Part shown: piece after piece, positions 16,992-25,604 of the stretch | Numbering within the stretch: position 1 is the stretch's first letter | How the letters are laid out: the number at the start of each line of letters is the position of its first letter | NCBI RefSeq assembly: GCF_001758195.1 | Contig: NZ_MASR01000001.1 | Span: 496,001-560,000, forward strand | Direction: 5' to 3' | Length of the DNA stretch: 64,000 nucleotides | Origin: Pseudohongiella acticola | GTDB taxonomy: Bacteria; Pseudomonadota; Gammaproteobacteria; Pseudomonadales; Pseudohongiellaceae | Position numbers and translations under genes: made by a program | The notes under the pieces: model-generated | Told to the model about the DNA's origin: nothing | The model's input: only the letters and a program-made list of their open reading frames with translations | Databases searched by the model: none

Positions 16992-17948
16992 TTACTGGCA
17001 AAGGCGATTTTTGGCTTCCGCGTATTCACGCTGCAGACGCGCCACCAGAGTGGCGGTGGGCACAACTTCGCGAATCGATCCAATACCCTGACCGCAGCCC
17101 CAGATATCACGCCATGCACGTTTCTCATCACCACCGCCAAAATTCATTTTGCTGGGGTCAGATTCAGGCAGATTGTCCGGGTCCATGCCGGCATTGCGGA
17201 TACTCTCTTTCAGGTAATTGCCATGCACGCCGGTGTAGAAATTGCTGTAGACGATGTCATCTGAATTACTTTCCACAATCATTTTCTTGTAGTCATCAAC
17301 GGCACGCGCTTCATCGGTAGCAATAAAAGGTGAGCCGATATAGGCGAAATCTGCTCCCATCGCCTGCGCCGCCAGAATGGCATGACCGGTTGCAATCGAG
17401 CCGGCCAGCAGCAACGGCCCATCAAACCATTCCCGTATCTCCTGCACCATGGCAAACGGACTTTTGACGCTGGCATGGCCACCTGCACCGGCGGCGACAC
17501 AGATCAAGCCATCAGCACCCTTTTCGATGGCTTTGCGGGCAAACACATTGTTAATCACATCATGCAGTACGATGCCGCCCCAGGCCTGCACCGCTTTATT
17601 GACGTCTTCACGCGCCCCCAGACTGGTGATGACAATGGGCACTTTGTATTTTTCACATAAGGCCATATCGTGATCAAGGCGGTCATTACTGCGGTGTACA
17701 ATCTGATTGATGGCAAACGGGGCTGCTGGTTTGTCTGGATTGGCTTCGTTATACGCAGCCAGGGTTTCAGTGATTTCCGCCAGCCAGTCCTCCAGCTGTT
17801 CAGCCGGCCGGGCGTTCAACGCTGGCATCGAGCCAACCACACCGGCAATACATTGAGCAATGAGCAGTTTCGGGTTACTGATAATAAACAGCGGCGATCC
17901 AATCACGGGAAAAGACAGATTTTCAAGTACGGGTGGCAATCGAGACAT
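16992..17948 (-). CDS. Nitronate monooxygenase family protein (2-nitropropane dioxygenase-like)
   Basis: FMN-dependent TIM-barrel enzyme of 318 residues that oxidises alkyl nitronates such as propionate-3-nitronate to carbonyl compounds. The start is the ATG at 17948 with GGAG 6 nt upstream; a longer frame from a TTG would overlap the upstream gene. Visible motifs are the N-terminal FPVIGSPLFIIS, the AAGAGGHA segment that binds phosphate and FMN, and the GADFAYIGSPFIAT strand. It is the middle gene of the operon: the MDR gene ends 43 bp upstream and the glutamate-synthase-like gene starts 21 bp downstream. Fatty-acid-linked enoyl reductase FabK is a related fold, but the motifs fit the NMO group better. 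Confidence 0.85.
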   Translation of the reverse strand: MSRLPPVLENLSFPVIGSPLFIISNPKLLIAQCIAGVVGSMPALNARPAEQLEDWLAEITETLAAYNEANPDKPAAPFAINQIVHRSNDRLDHDMALCEKYKVPIVITSLGAREDVNKAVQAWGGIVLHDVINNVFARKAIEKGADGLICVAAGAGGHASVKSPFAMVQEIREWFDGPLLLAGSIATGHAILAAQAMGADFAYIGSPFIATDEARAVDDYKKMIVESNSDDIVYSNFYTGVHGNYLKESIRNAGMDPDNLPESDPSKMNFGGGDEKRAWRDIWGCGQGIGSIREVVPTATLVARLQREYAEAKNRLCQ

Positions 17949-17991
17949 TAAGACTCCGAAATCATTAGTTGGGTTGGCGGTGGCGTAGTTG

Positions 17992-18993
17992 TCAGAGCTC
18001 GAAACCTTCAAGGACAACCTTTCCAAGGGTGTGTTCGGTTTTCATGGCGTCATGGGCACGTTCAAGATTGGCAGCATTGATTACGCCAAAATGTTCACCC
18101 AGCGTGGTTTGCAGAGACCCTTTATCAATCAGACCGGCGACATCGGATAACAGCGCATGCTGGGCTTTCATATCTGACGTGGTGAACAGCGGTCGGGTAA
18201 ACATGAATTCCCAGTGCAGAGACAGGCTTTTCTGCTTCATCAACTTGATATCCAGCGGCTCAACAGGATCATCAATCAGACACAGCCGACCTTGCGGGCG
18301 CATCATGGCAACAATATCGGGATAATGTTCGCCGGTACGGTTCACGCAGGCTGCATCCGTGATGTCAGCCAGGCCAGTGGCCGCCAGTTGCTTCTGTAGC
18401 GACTGGCTGTGATCAAGAACGTGATGGGCTCCCAGGCGCTCTACCCAGGCTTTGCTCTCCGGCCTGGATGCCGTGGCAATAACCGTGGCACGGGTTAATT
18501 GTCGTGCAAGCTGCACCAGCATGGAACCTACGCCGCCACTGGCCCCAACAATCAGCAATACCCGTCCGGCACCGTCCTCGCCGCCTGGTATCTGTAGGCG
18601 ATCGAACAGCATTTCCCATGCGGTAATGGTGGTCAGCGGCAAGGCAGCGGCCTCAGAATCACTTAACGACGTTGGCGCCAATGCTGCAATGCGTTCATCA
18701 ACACACTGATACTGGGCATTGCAGCCCTGACGACTGACGTCACCGGCGTACCAGACTCTATCGCCAACCTTGAATGACTTAACCTCGGCACCGACCGCGC
18801 TGACACGACCGACGGCATCCCAGCCCAGAATCTTGGGGGTTCCGTCCTCAGGTTTGACACGTCCACGAATCTTGGTATCTACCGGGTTCACTGCGATGGC
18901 ATTGACGGCAACCAGCAGATCGCGGGGCCCGGGCGCGGGCTCAGAGGTATCGAAATCGATAAGGGGTCCGTCTGTGTATCCTACAGCTTTCAT
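17992..18993 (-). CDS. Zinc-type alcohol dehydrogenase-like / quinone oxidoreductase (MDR family)
   Basis: 333-residue NADPH-dependent medium-chain oxidoreductase. It has the N-terminal GroES-like fold (DTKIRGRVKP, WDAVGRVSAVGAEV) and a Rossmann domain with VGASGGVGSMLVQLARQL (about residues 155-172). Catalytic-zinc ligands of true alcohol dehydrogenases are absent, so it is probably a zinc-independent quinone or enone reductase of the TIGR02817-like branch. AGGA precedes the ATG. First gene of the operon with the nitronate monooxygenase and the FMN glutamate-synthase-like protein, which suggests detoxification of reactive carbonyl or nitro compounds. Confidence 0.85.
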   Translation of the reverse strand: MKAVGYTDGPLIDFDTSEPAPGPRDLLVAVNAIAVNPVDTKIRGRVKPEDGTPKILGWDAVGRVSAVGAEVKSFKVGDRVWYAGDVSRQGCNAQYQCVDERIAALAPTSLSDSEAAALPLTTITAWEMLFDRLQIPGGEDGAGRVLLIVGASGGVGSMLVQLARQLTRATVIATASRPESKAWVERLGAHHVLDHSQSLQKQLAATGLADITDAACVNRTGEHYPDIVAMMRPQGRLCLIDDPVEPLDIKLMKQKSLSLHWEFMFTRPLFTTSDMKAQHALLSDVAGLIDKGSLQTTLGEHFGVINAANLERAHDAMKTEHTLGKVVLEGFEL

Positions 18994-19072
18994 AAGGCTA
19001 TCCTGTTTGTGCTTTAGATCAGGCCATGATTAAAGTACAAACAGGCAGGCTACGTCAAAGAGTCTTTTAAAA

Positions 19073-20752
19073 TCAGAGAGCCAGCCAGCTTCGCAACTGC
19101 GCTTCCGTCATGATGCCACTGTGCGCTTCAGACTGATGCTGCGCATCGAAGTAATAGCTGCGCGGTAACTCGCCATACCACTGCGGATCAATACTGAAGC
19201 GCAGAGGCGCCGCATAGTCATCAGCAAACATCCATGACGTCATGTCATCCAGCCCATAATCCCTGAGAAAATCCTCTGCATCCGCCTTCAGGTCCATGGC
19301 GTCGGTGGAAACCAGCACCAGCGGCAGATCAGGGTCTTCCTGGCGCAGGCGGCCCAGCAGATCGAGCTCGACCATGCAGGGCGGGCAGTCAACCGACCAC
19401 AGGGCCAATACAAACGGCTGCCCTGCCCGTTCGCGCTTGATCTGCGCGAAGCTGTCGGCTGTGAAAGCCTTAATGTCCAGGCCTGGCTCGGGCAATGCAA
19501 TTACCTGATAGCCGTCGTTTCGGGTGTGCCAGCTCAGTCGCAACTGATCCGGTCCTTCTAGCAGCAGCGGATGATCAGAGGCATTGTCTGTGCTGGCCAG
19601 AACCTGAGGCTCGCTCCAGCTCGAACCCTCGTCCTGCGAGAAAATCCACAACACCTGGGTCTGCGACCCATCAAAGCGCTTCCACACCAGATGCTGTACG
19701 CCTTGACGTTCCGCAACCTGCGGATGGCTGGCACCGGCATTGCCGTCGATCTGCGTTACCAGGCGGGTCTTTCCCGACGCCAGGTCATGACGCCCGTAGT
19801 AAATGCCTTTGTGGAGGTCCCCGGCGCTAAACCAGGTCATGTGGTAAGTTGCCTCACCATCTGTGTCAGCACCCAGGGTCATATCGGGCCCATGATGCGG
19901 GCAGGCATCAATCTGCCATTCATCCACAGTCGCGCGACCGAACGGTGCGCGCACGCCATCTGGGCCGATGGCTGCAATGGCATGGTCACGCGTGGTGCCA
20001 TCAAATACATGACGCCACATCAGCGCCATGCCGTCCTCGCCGTGAGGCGCCACAGCAATACGACAGCATTCACAGCTGTGGTCGGCAATTTTACGGTTGG
20101 CAGCGAAGCTTTCGCCCTGATCATCCGACACCGTGTAAAACACGCCACTGCCGGTATAATCGTCTCCACGCTGTGCTGCATACTCAAGCTCACGCTTGTC
20201 CAGCCAGGTCAGGTACAGATGGCCCGACTCAGTCAGGAACAGACTGTCAAAGCGGTGACTGGTCAACAGACCGTCATCATTGACTGTCCGCACCGGTGCA
20301 AAGCTGGCACCACTGTTGATTGATCGGGAAAAACGAATGTCGCCGGTGTGTTGACCCTCGGTTTTCTGAGTCCAGGATACATAGATGACCTCACCGGCGT
20401 CGTCAGTAAGCACCTTGGGGCGGTTCTCACCATTGACTTCGATATTCTCCGCGCTGGCGTTCACGCGCACAGGCGAGGAAAAAGTGGCCCCATGGTCACT
20501 GGAATTAGCGACATAAGCATGCTGGTTCTGCGCAAATACCACCCATAACCTGCCTGTCGCGTCATAAACCGCGCTGGGCGCCTGACCACAATGAACCGAG
20601 ATTGACTCTGAATCACTACAATCGACAGCATCAGCGGTATCCGCACTAACCGTGCCGATACCGGTCAAAAGTAGCCACGTTATAGCCGCCATTGCCTGGC
20701 GGGCGAACAGTGATTGGCGATTGCAACGTTGAACCATAATGCTCACTTTCAT
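19073..20752 (-). CDS. BNR/sialidase-like beta-propeller fused to a TlpA-type thioredoxin domain
   Basis: 559-residue exported protein with a Sec leader (about residues 20-38). Residues about 55-420 are a six-bladed propeller with repeated Asp-box-like turns (SSDHGATF, SINSGASF, SDDQGESF, SQDEGSSW). It contains two Cys/His motifs, CECC (227-230) and CPHHG (284-288), suggestive of a metal or redox site. Residues about 430-559 are a TlpA/ResA thioredoxin fold with the active site CPPC (456-459) and a cis-Pro at 530. True sialidase catalysis is unlikely: the usual N-terminal FRIP motif is absent. The role is unknown; a periplasmic disulfide or copper-related function is inferred. A second ATG at 20737 is possible. 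Confidence 0.8.
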   Translation of the reverse strand: MKVSIMVQRCNRQSLFARQAMAAITWLLLTGIGTVSADTADAVDCSDSESISVHCGQAPSAVYDATGRLWVVFAQNQHAYVANSSDHGATFSSPVRVNASAENIEVNGENRPKVLTDDAGEVIYVSWTQKTEGQHTGDIRFSRSINSGASFAPVRTVNDDGLLTSHRFDSLFLTESGHLYLTWLDKRELEYAAQRGDDYTGSGVFYTVSDDQGESFAANRKIADHSCECCRIAVAPHGEDGMALMWRHVFDGTTRDHAIAAIGPDGVRAPFGRATVDEWQIDACPHHGPDMTLGADTDGEATYHMTWFSAGDLHKGIYYGRHDLASGKTRLVTQIDGNAGASHPQVAERQGVQHLVWKRFDGSQTQVLWIFSQDEGSSWSEPQVLASTDNASDHPLLLEGPDQLRLSWHTRNDGYQVIALPEPGLDIKAFTADSFAQIKRERAGQPFVLALWSVDCPPCMVELDLLGRLRQEDPDLPLVLVSTDAMDLKADAEDFLRDYGLDDMTSWMFADDYAAPLRFSIDPQWYGELPRSYYFDAQHQSEAHSGIMTEAQLRSWLAL

Positions 20753-20888
20753 AAATGATTAAATTCAGCGACCAGTTTAACGCATGCCGCCGTTACTGTG
20801 CGCTCTTAAGCTGCGGCGTATTGTCGCAGCCCTGCCCCATTATATAGGCGGCGCTGATGACCCATTATCACGAGACAACAAAGCAGGC

Positions 20889-20916
20889 AAAAAAAAGGCA
20901 GCCCGCAGGCTGCCTT
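20889..20916 (-). terminator. Rho-independent terminator of ibpA
   Basis: On the minus strand a 9-bp perfect stem (AAGGCAGCC / GGCTGCCTT, 20895-20916) with a 4-nt loop is followed by a run of eight U. It lies 41 bp past the ibpA stop. Confidence 0.9.
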
Positions 20917-20956
20917 GGAATAGACCTTCTTTCACGGAGTTACGTGCTGACTGGCC

Positions 20957-21406
20957 TCATTGGCCTTCAATCAGGGTGTCAGCTGAGCGCCCAATCGGGA
21001 TCTGCCGGGGCTTCATGGTCTCGGGAACCTCACGGTGCAACTCAATGTGCAGCAACCCGTTTTCCAGATTCGCATTGACGACTTTCACATGCTCCGCAAG
21101 CTGGAAAGTACGTTCAAAATTTCTGGCTGCAATACCTTGATGCAGGTACTGTCGCTCGGTACTGTCCGCCGCTTTATCGCCGCGCACTTTTAATGTCTGC
21201 TGCTCGGACTGGATGCTCAGTTCATCCTCATTAAATCCGGCAACTGCCATGGTAATTCGGTAATCGTCCTTGTCCAGCCGTTCGATATTATAGGGTGGAT
21301 AACTGGGCTGATTCTGGTCTCGTTGCGCAATGGAATCCAGCAACTGACTCAAGTGTTCAAAACCAACAGTTGAACGGTACAAAGGTGCAAAATCAAAATT
21401 TCTCAT
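20957..21406 (-). CDS. ibpA: Small heat-shock protein, IbpA/Hsp20 family
   Basis: 149-residue ATP-independent holdase that binds unfolding proteins and hands them to DnaK/ClpB. The N-terminus MRNFDFAPLYRSTVGFEHL matches the IbpA start of enterobacteria nearly residue for residue, which fixes the ATG at 21406 (GAGGAT upstream). The alpha-crystallin core spans about residues 38-130 and includes YPPYNIERLDKDDYRITMAV and GIAARNFERTFQL. The C-terminal tail carries the oligomerisation-type IPIG segment. A sigma-32-like promoter (21516-21542), a ROSE-like SD hairpin and a strong terminator make it a single-gene heat-shock unit. Confidence 0.93.
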   Translation of the reverse strand: MRNFDFAPLYRSTVGFEHLSQLLDSIAQRDQNQPSYPPYNIERLDKDDYRITMAVAGFNEDELSIQSEQQTLKVRGDKAADSTERQYLHQGIAARNFERTFQLAEHVKVVNANLENGLLHIELHREVPETMKPRQIPIGRSADTLIEGQ

Positions 21407-21413
21407 CAACATA

Positions 21414-21427
21414 TCCTCATCAAGCAA
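21414..21427 (-). promoter_or_regulatory. ROSE-like RNA thermometer element masking the ibpA ribosome site
   Basis: In the ibpA 5' leader, UUGCU (21427-21423) lies 5 nt before AGGA (21417-21414). They can pair as U-A, C-G, G.G, U-A around the loop UGAUG. U(U/C)GCU opposite the Shine-Dalgarno, with a G-G mismatch, is the signature of ROSE thermometers in small heat-shock mRNAs. The predicted leader is about 100 nt, a typical ROSE size. Upstream stems were not verified. Confidence 0.6.
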
Positions 21428-21515
21428 TATAAATATTTACGTTAATTTACTGTGCCCATCCACTGGATCGAGCAACTCCGGCCGACCTCATCATGAGCGT
21501 CTGCCTTACTTCATT

Positions 21516-21542
21516 AATAGGGTCACTATTCTGGTTTTCAAG
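21516..21542 (-). promoter_or_regulatory. Sigma-32 (RpoH) promoter of ibpA
   Basis: On the minus strand CTTGAA (-35, 21542-21537) and CCCTATT (-10, 21522-21516) are separated by 14 bp. The RpoH consensus is CTTGAA, 13-15 bp, CCCCATNT. Transcription would start near 21508, giving a leader of about 100 nt before the ibpA ATG. Confidence 0.75.
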
Positions 21543-21808
21543 ACCCATGCAGAAAAAAACTGGCAGGCATCGAGCGTGTGATCTATAAACACAGTGGGCG
21601 CACGGATGTCGCCTCAAGCCTGCCAGGGATGTCGGGCGGCCAGACCTGCAACTGCTTCCTGCTGGTCTGGTTCCCGGAGGCATTGCCGCTTGCGTGCCGT
21701 CAATGCCTCCGGATTTTTCCTGCTACAGGAATATTTTTCCTTACCATGCTTGCACAGCAATCACACATGACCGATAGTCTGTTCCTGATCACTGGTAGAG
21801 GAAAGCAC

Positions 21809-22570
21809 ATGACCCGAACTGTTTTGATTACCGGCGCCTCGTCCGGTTTTGGCGAAGCCTGCGCGAAAAAATTTGCTGAATCGGGTGACAATCTGGTTTT
21901 ACTGGCACGCCGCAATGAGCGTCTGCAGTCGCTTGCCGGCGAACTGACTGCACAGTGTCGCGTGCAGTCACTGAGCATCGACCTGACTGACGCGGCTGCA
22001 CTTGAAGCAGCACTGCAGACATTACCTGACTGGTGCCAGAACCCTGACATTCTGATCAACAATGCCGGACTGGCTCTGGGGTTGTCGGCAGCGCATGAAG
22101 CGGACATGCAGGACTGGGCAACCATGATCAACACCAACATTACGGCACTGGTACACATGACACGACTGTTGCTGCCAGGCATGGTCGCCAGAAACCGTGG
22201 CCATATAATCAATGTCGGCTCCACCGCCGGCAGCTGGCCCTATCCTGGGGGCAATGTGTATGGCGCGACCAAAGCGTTTGTACAGCAATTCAGTCGTGAG
22301 TTAAGAGCAGACTTACTGGGCAAACAAATCAAGGTCAGCAATATCGAGCCCGGAATGGCAGAAACGGAGTTTTCGCTGGTAAGATTCAAACAGGACCAGA
22401 ACAAGGCGGACAATGTCTACGACGGCACACAACCCCTGACCGCACGGGATATTGCTGACATCATTCACTGGGTGTGCAGTGTTCCGCCCCACGTCAATAT
22501 CAATGCCATGGAAGTCATGCCGCTGTGTCAGGCATGGGGCCCATTAAAAGTTGACCGTGACATGGCCTAG
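21809..22570 (+). CDS. ydfG: NADP-dependent 3-hydroxy acid dehydrogenase, YdfG-type SDR
   Basis: 253-residue classical short-chain dehydrogenase. The start at 21809 has AGAGGAAA upstream; the open frame further upstream is non-conserved. The cofactor motif TGASSGFG is at residues 8-15, NNAG at 84-87, and the catalytic triad is Ser138, Tyr151, Lys155 (YGATK). The segments GHIINVGSTAGSWPYPGGN and HVNINAMEVMP are near copies of E. coli YdfG, which oxidises L-allo-threonine, serine and 3-hydroxypropionate and reduces malonic semialdehyde. It is a single gene between the heat-shock unit and the convergent cytochrome/monooxygenase gene. Confidence 0.9.
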   Translation: MTRTVLITGASSGFGEACAKKFAESGDNLVLLARRNERLQSLAGELTAQCRVQSLSIDLTDAAALEAALQTLPDWCQNPDILINNAGLALGLSAAHEADMQDWATMINTNITALVHMTRLLLPGMVARNRGHIINVGSTAGSWPYPGGNVYGATKAFVQQFSRELRADLLGKQIKVSNIEPGMAETEFSLVRFKQDQNKADNVYDGTQPLTARDIADIIHWVCSVPPHVNINAMEVMPLCQAWGPLKVDRDMA

Positions 22571-22593
22571 ATCCTGACCTAAAGGACCACTGC

Positions 22594-24381
22594 TCAGCGA
22601 GCACGCAGAAATCGCACATAGTGATTGAACATTTCATCCTGGTCACTTACACCCCACTGCACCGAGACATCGGGATCAGCATTGTAGGGATTGGCCAGTG
22701 AATTGTCGTACACGGTCACCGCTTCCAGACGGGTACCGGCCGGCAGCAGTAAGGGTTGTTGCAGACGATAGGTCAATTGCCAGTTGAAATTATAGTTTGC
22801 GACATTGGCAATCAATTCTCGTTCGCCATCGGGAAGCACTGCCGTCAGCTGCATACTTTTGGCACGGCCGTGCGCATGGGGTGACAGACTGCTGAGATAC
22901 ATATCGCTCGCCAGCGGCTCACTAAGTGCAGTCTCCCGGTGTTCTGCGGCACCGGCGGGAATACTGATGTTCTTGTTGGCGATTTCCAGAGTCTCAACAA
23001 CCATATCCGGCGCTTCATCCTGAAAATAGAGACCGATACGGGTACGGTCTACCGTCTCCCGGCCTGAGGTCAGATAACGAATCTTGAAAGCCAGGTCACG
23101 GTCCGCCTGCAACTGGTAAGCCGAGTTTGCCGGAAACTCGTCAGCGCGTTCGCCGGGCACAAATATACTGACATAGTCAGACACCTCGGGGTCGATCAGA
23201 TCGGTCTCCGACATCACCGGCGCACCTTCGTTGCGGGCATAAATCATCAGGCTGTGCAGCACACTTTTATCGCCGACATCATAGGCGACCGCACGCAGCC
23301 ATTTATCCTCGGACAGCGACAGATCAGCGCTTTCCAGCAAAAAATCAACAATGCCTGTTGCCGGTAAAGACTGGGCCGGTACATCCACAACCAGATCGGG
23401 TTCACCAAGCGGCCAGGCCTCTGTCTCAGGCTTCGCTTCGCTCAGCGGGTCGACATCGCCATCCTGAGGTGCACCCTGATCAATCCAGTGGATCAACGTG
23501 GCCAGTTCCTGCGCCGGCAGCTCATGAGTCTGTTGCCAGTCACCGACATAGCCATCAATCTGACCCGGTGGCATGCGACGGGTCATCACTACTTCACGTA
23601 TCATCGGACTCCAGCCCAATATCATCAGGTGACGATTCATTGCCCAGGGGGCCAGGCCTTCTTCAACATGGCAGTGGGCACACCGACGCTGCAGTATGGG
23701 GGCAATTTCACTCTGATAGGAAACCGTGCGCTCACGCAATTGTTGCTGATAAACATAGTTGATATCCGGCCCAGTGGCCCGAGCTGACTCCTCAACATCA
23801 GAGGAACCGCCCAATGTGCCTGTCAGCGCCTGCGTCAACGCATCAGTCTGGCTGTCGCCGGAATCATCAGGCGCACCGAGTCCACCTCGATATACAACCT
23901 CCTGCGAGCCCGGGTCGAGAACAAAAACATCACCCAGTTGTTGCGCTTCCAGCGTCGCCAGCACAATCTGCGCATCATCAAGCAACACTGGGACATCGGT
24001 TTCCTGAACTGCCACCATGGACTGAACCAGGCGCCGATCAGGATTGGCTTCGGCGTACAACAGAAAATACACAATATCATTGGCAGATGAGTCCGTCTGC
24101 AAACGTTGACGAATCTGCTGCAGAGACGCAAGCGCGCGCCGCGATGTCTGGTCCTGATCTGACACCACCAGAATCACGGCCGCATCCTGTTCGGCGTACC
24201 GGCTAAGCTGATGAAATTGACCGTTGTGATCCAGCAGGGCGAAGTCACCGCTGGCGGTAACATTGCCCGCAAACAGGCCAGTCAACGCCAGAATCAGAAT
24301 TTGCCAGCGACGCACAAAGCCGCTGTCAATGACGCTCGCTTTGTTTCTCTCTTGTTTGATCTGTTTTGTCGTTTCTCGCAT
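22594..24381 (-). CDS. Exported redoxin-cytochrome c-copper monooxygenase-like multidomain protein
   Basis: 595 residues. A signal-anchor/Sec leader (about 25-45) is followed by a thioredoxin-like domain (about 45-190) that lacks any CxxC, so it is redox-inactive or structural. A single c-type heme follows (CAHCH, Cys234-His238), with RRMPPG and YVGDWQ characteristic of these cytochrome modules. The C-terminal half resembles copper type II ascorbate-dependent monooxygenases (PHM fold): His376 in VLHSLMIY, the His-x-His pair 502/504 in SPHAHGRAKSM, and Met584 in DEMFNHY match the copper ligands. The heme could deliver electrons to the copper site. Substrate and reaction are unknown. It is convergent with ydfG (23-bp gap). 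Confidence 0.8.
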   Translation of the reverse strand: MRETTKQIKQERNKASVIDSGFVRRWQILILALTGLFAGNVTASGDFALLDHNGQFHQLSRYAEQDAAVILVVSDQDQTSRRALASLQQIRQRLQTDSSANDIVYFLLYAEANPDRRLVQSMVAVQETDVPVLLDDAQIVLATLEAQQLGDVFVLDPGSQEVVYRGGLGAPDDSGDSQTDALTQALTGTLGGSSDVEESARATGPDINYVYQQQLRERTVSYQSEIAPILQRRCAHCHVEEGLAPWAMNRHLMILGWSPMIREVVMTRRMPPGQIDGYVGDWQQTHELPAQELATLIHWIDQGAPQDGDVDPLSEAKPETEAWPLGEPDLVVDVPAQSLPATGIVDFLLESADLSLSEDKWLRAVAYDVGDKSVLHSLMIYARNEGAPVMSETDLIDPEVSDYVSIFVPGERADEFPANSAYQLQADRDLAFKIRYLTSGRETVDRTRIGLYFQDEAPDMVVETLEIANKNISIPAGAAEHRETALSEPLASDMYLSSLSPHAHGRAKSMQLTAVLPDGERELIANVANYNFNWQLTYRLQQPLLLPAGTRLEAVTVYDNSLANPYNADPDVSVQWGVSDQDEMFNHYVRFLRAR

Positions 24382-24484
24382 TGTCTCTTTCTTCGTTGAT
24401 ACGTTGTTTTGTAGCTTACATTACCCTCAATTTAATCACGCTGTTGCAGCGGATACTGCCGGATCCTGACAATTTATTAACGGA

Positions 24485-25525
24485 TTATGAAATTTTATCC
24501 CGTGCCATCGCGCGATCGTCACTATCTGCCTCTGGACCATTGCCTTTCTGTCCGTTACCGGCTTCGATCACTATCTCCGCAAAAATGGCAAAGTGATCCG
24601 AACCAAAGGCTGTCAGTCGCCGCATCCGGGACAAGGTAAAATGATGGCTGATGAAAAGATGATCCAGCGGCCAGCGGCAGAACCAGAATTTGGCGTGAAA
24701 GCTGTTAAACATCCCACGACCGATCCGGGGATCAAGCAGTCCGCTTAATTTGCGAAAAAGCCGGGTCGTTTCCGACCAGGCAACGTCATTCAGGTCGCCA
24801 GTGACCAGTCTCGGCCCCTCTGCTGCCTGCACCTGCCGGGCCACCAGCACCAGCTCTTTATCACGTGGGCCGGAGGTCGCATTTTCCGTGGGACTGGGCG
24901 GCGCCGGATGCAGGAAATGCGCAAATACCCGCCGCCCGGAACGAAGTTCAATCTCCGTATGGATGGAAGGTACGTCTTTTTCCACAAGGTACTCGGTGCG
25001 GGCATTCAGTAGCGGCAGCCGCGAATACACATGCATGCCGTAGAGGTTGTCCAGCGGACATTTGACGGTGTAAGGATAGTCCGACTCCAGAACATCAAGT
25101 CGCTGCTGCCACCAGTCATCGGACTCCAGCGTTACCAGAATGTCAGGTTGACTCTGGCGAACCAGTGTCAGCAAGGCATCCGCGTTGCGATTGGGCGTCA
25201 ATACATTGGCTGTGACCAGGCTGAGGGTATTATCCGCATCCGGTGTCCTGGCATTAGCAACCTCGGTTTTATGCCAGGGGCCGTAGGGCAGTATCCACCA
25301 CATCTGGAAACCGAGACAGAACACCAGCGCCGATATCATCACCCAGCTCTGCCAGGCCTGCCAGTCAAAGAGCAACAGATCAGCCACAATCGCAATCAGC
25401 AGCAGCACTGAGAACTGTAGACGGGGAAAGTCCAGTGACCGCACCAGCCAGTGTTCGTTACGCCACAGCGGCAGCAGGCAGACAACTAACAGCAGAATAT
25501 TTATCCACCAAAGAACTGTGATCAT
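24485..25525 (-). CDS. Endonuclease/exonuclease/phosphatase (EEP) family membrane protein
   Basis: 346 residues. Three N-terminal hydrophobic helices (about 2-20, 33-52 and 60-80) place the EEP domain on one face of the membrane. The catalytic core shows the expected acidic/His series: LVTANVLTPN (Asn), LVTLESDDWW (Glu), TGDLNDVAWS (Asp/Asn) and FGSDHFAIFAEI (Asp-His at the C-terminus). Members cleave phosphodiesters in nucleic acids, lipids or inositol phosphates; this membrane-bound type is often hypothetical. It follows the E2 gene on the same strand after 79 bp and may be a trailing gene of that operon, though no functional link is evident. Confidence 0.8.
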   Translation of the reverse strand: MITVLWWINILLLVVCLLPLWRNEHWLVRSLDFPRLQFSVLLLIAIVADLLLFDWQAWQSWVMISALVFCLGFQMWWILPYGPWHKTEVANARTPDADNTLSLVTANVLTPNRNADALLTLVRQSQPDILVTLESDDWWQQRLDVLESDYPYTVKCPLDNLYGMHVYSRLPLLNARTEYLVEKDVPSIHTEIELRSGRRVFAHFLHPAPPSPTENATSGPRDKELVLVARQVQAAEGPRLVTGDLNDVAWSETTRLFRKLSGLLDPRIGRGMFNSFHAKFWFCRWPLDHLFISHHFTLSRMRRLTAFGSDHFAIFAEIVIEAGNGQKGNGPEADSDDRAMARDKIS

Positions 25526-25604
25526 GGGGCCAGCGTCACTCCCGTTAAAGTTGAAGCCGCCACACTAGCCCAGAATGGCCTGTCGACGCCACCCCAAAAT
25601 ACAA

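Noticed and set aside
19073-20752. Annotation as exo-alpha-sialidase
   Set aside because: Asp-box-like turns only show a propeller; catalytic Arg/Tyr/Glu signature and FRIP motif are missing and a thioredoxin domain follows.
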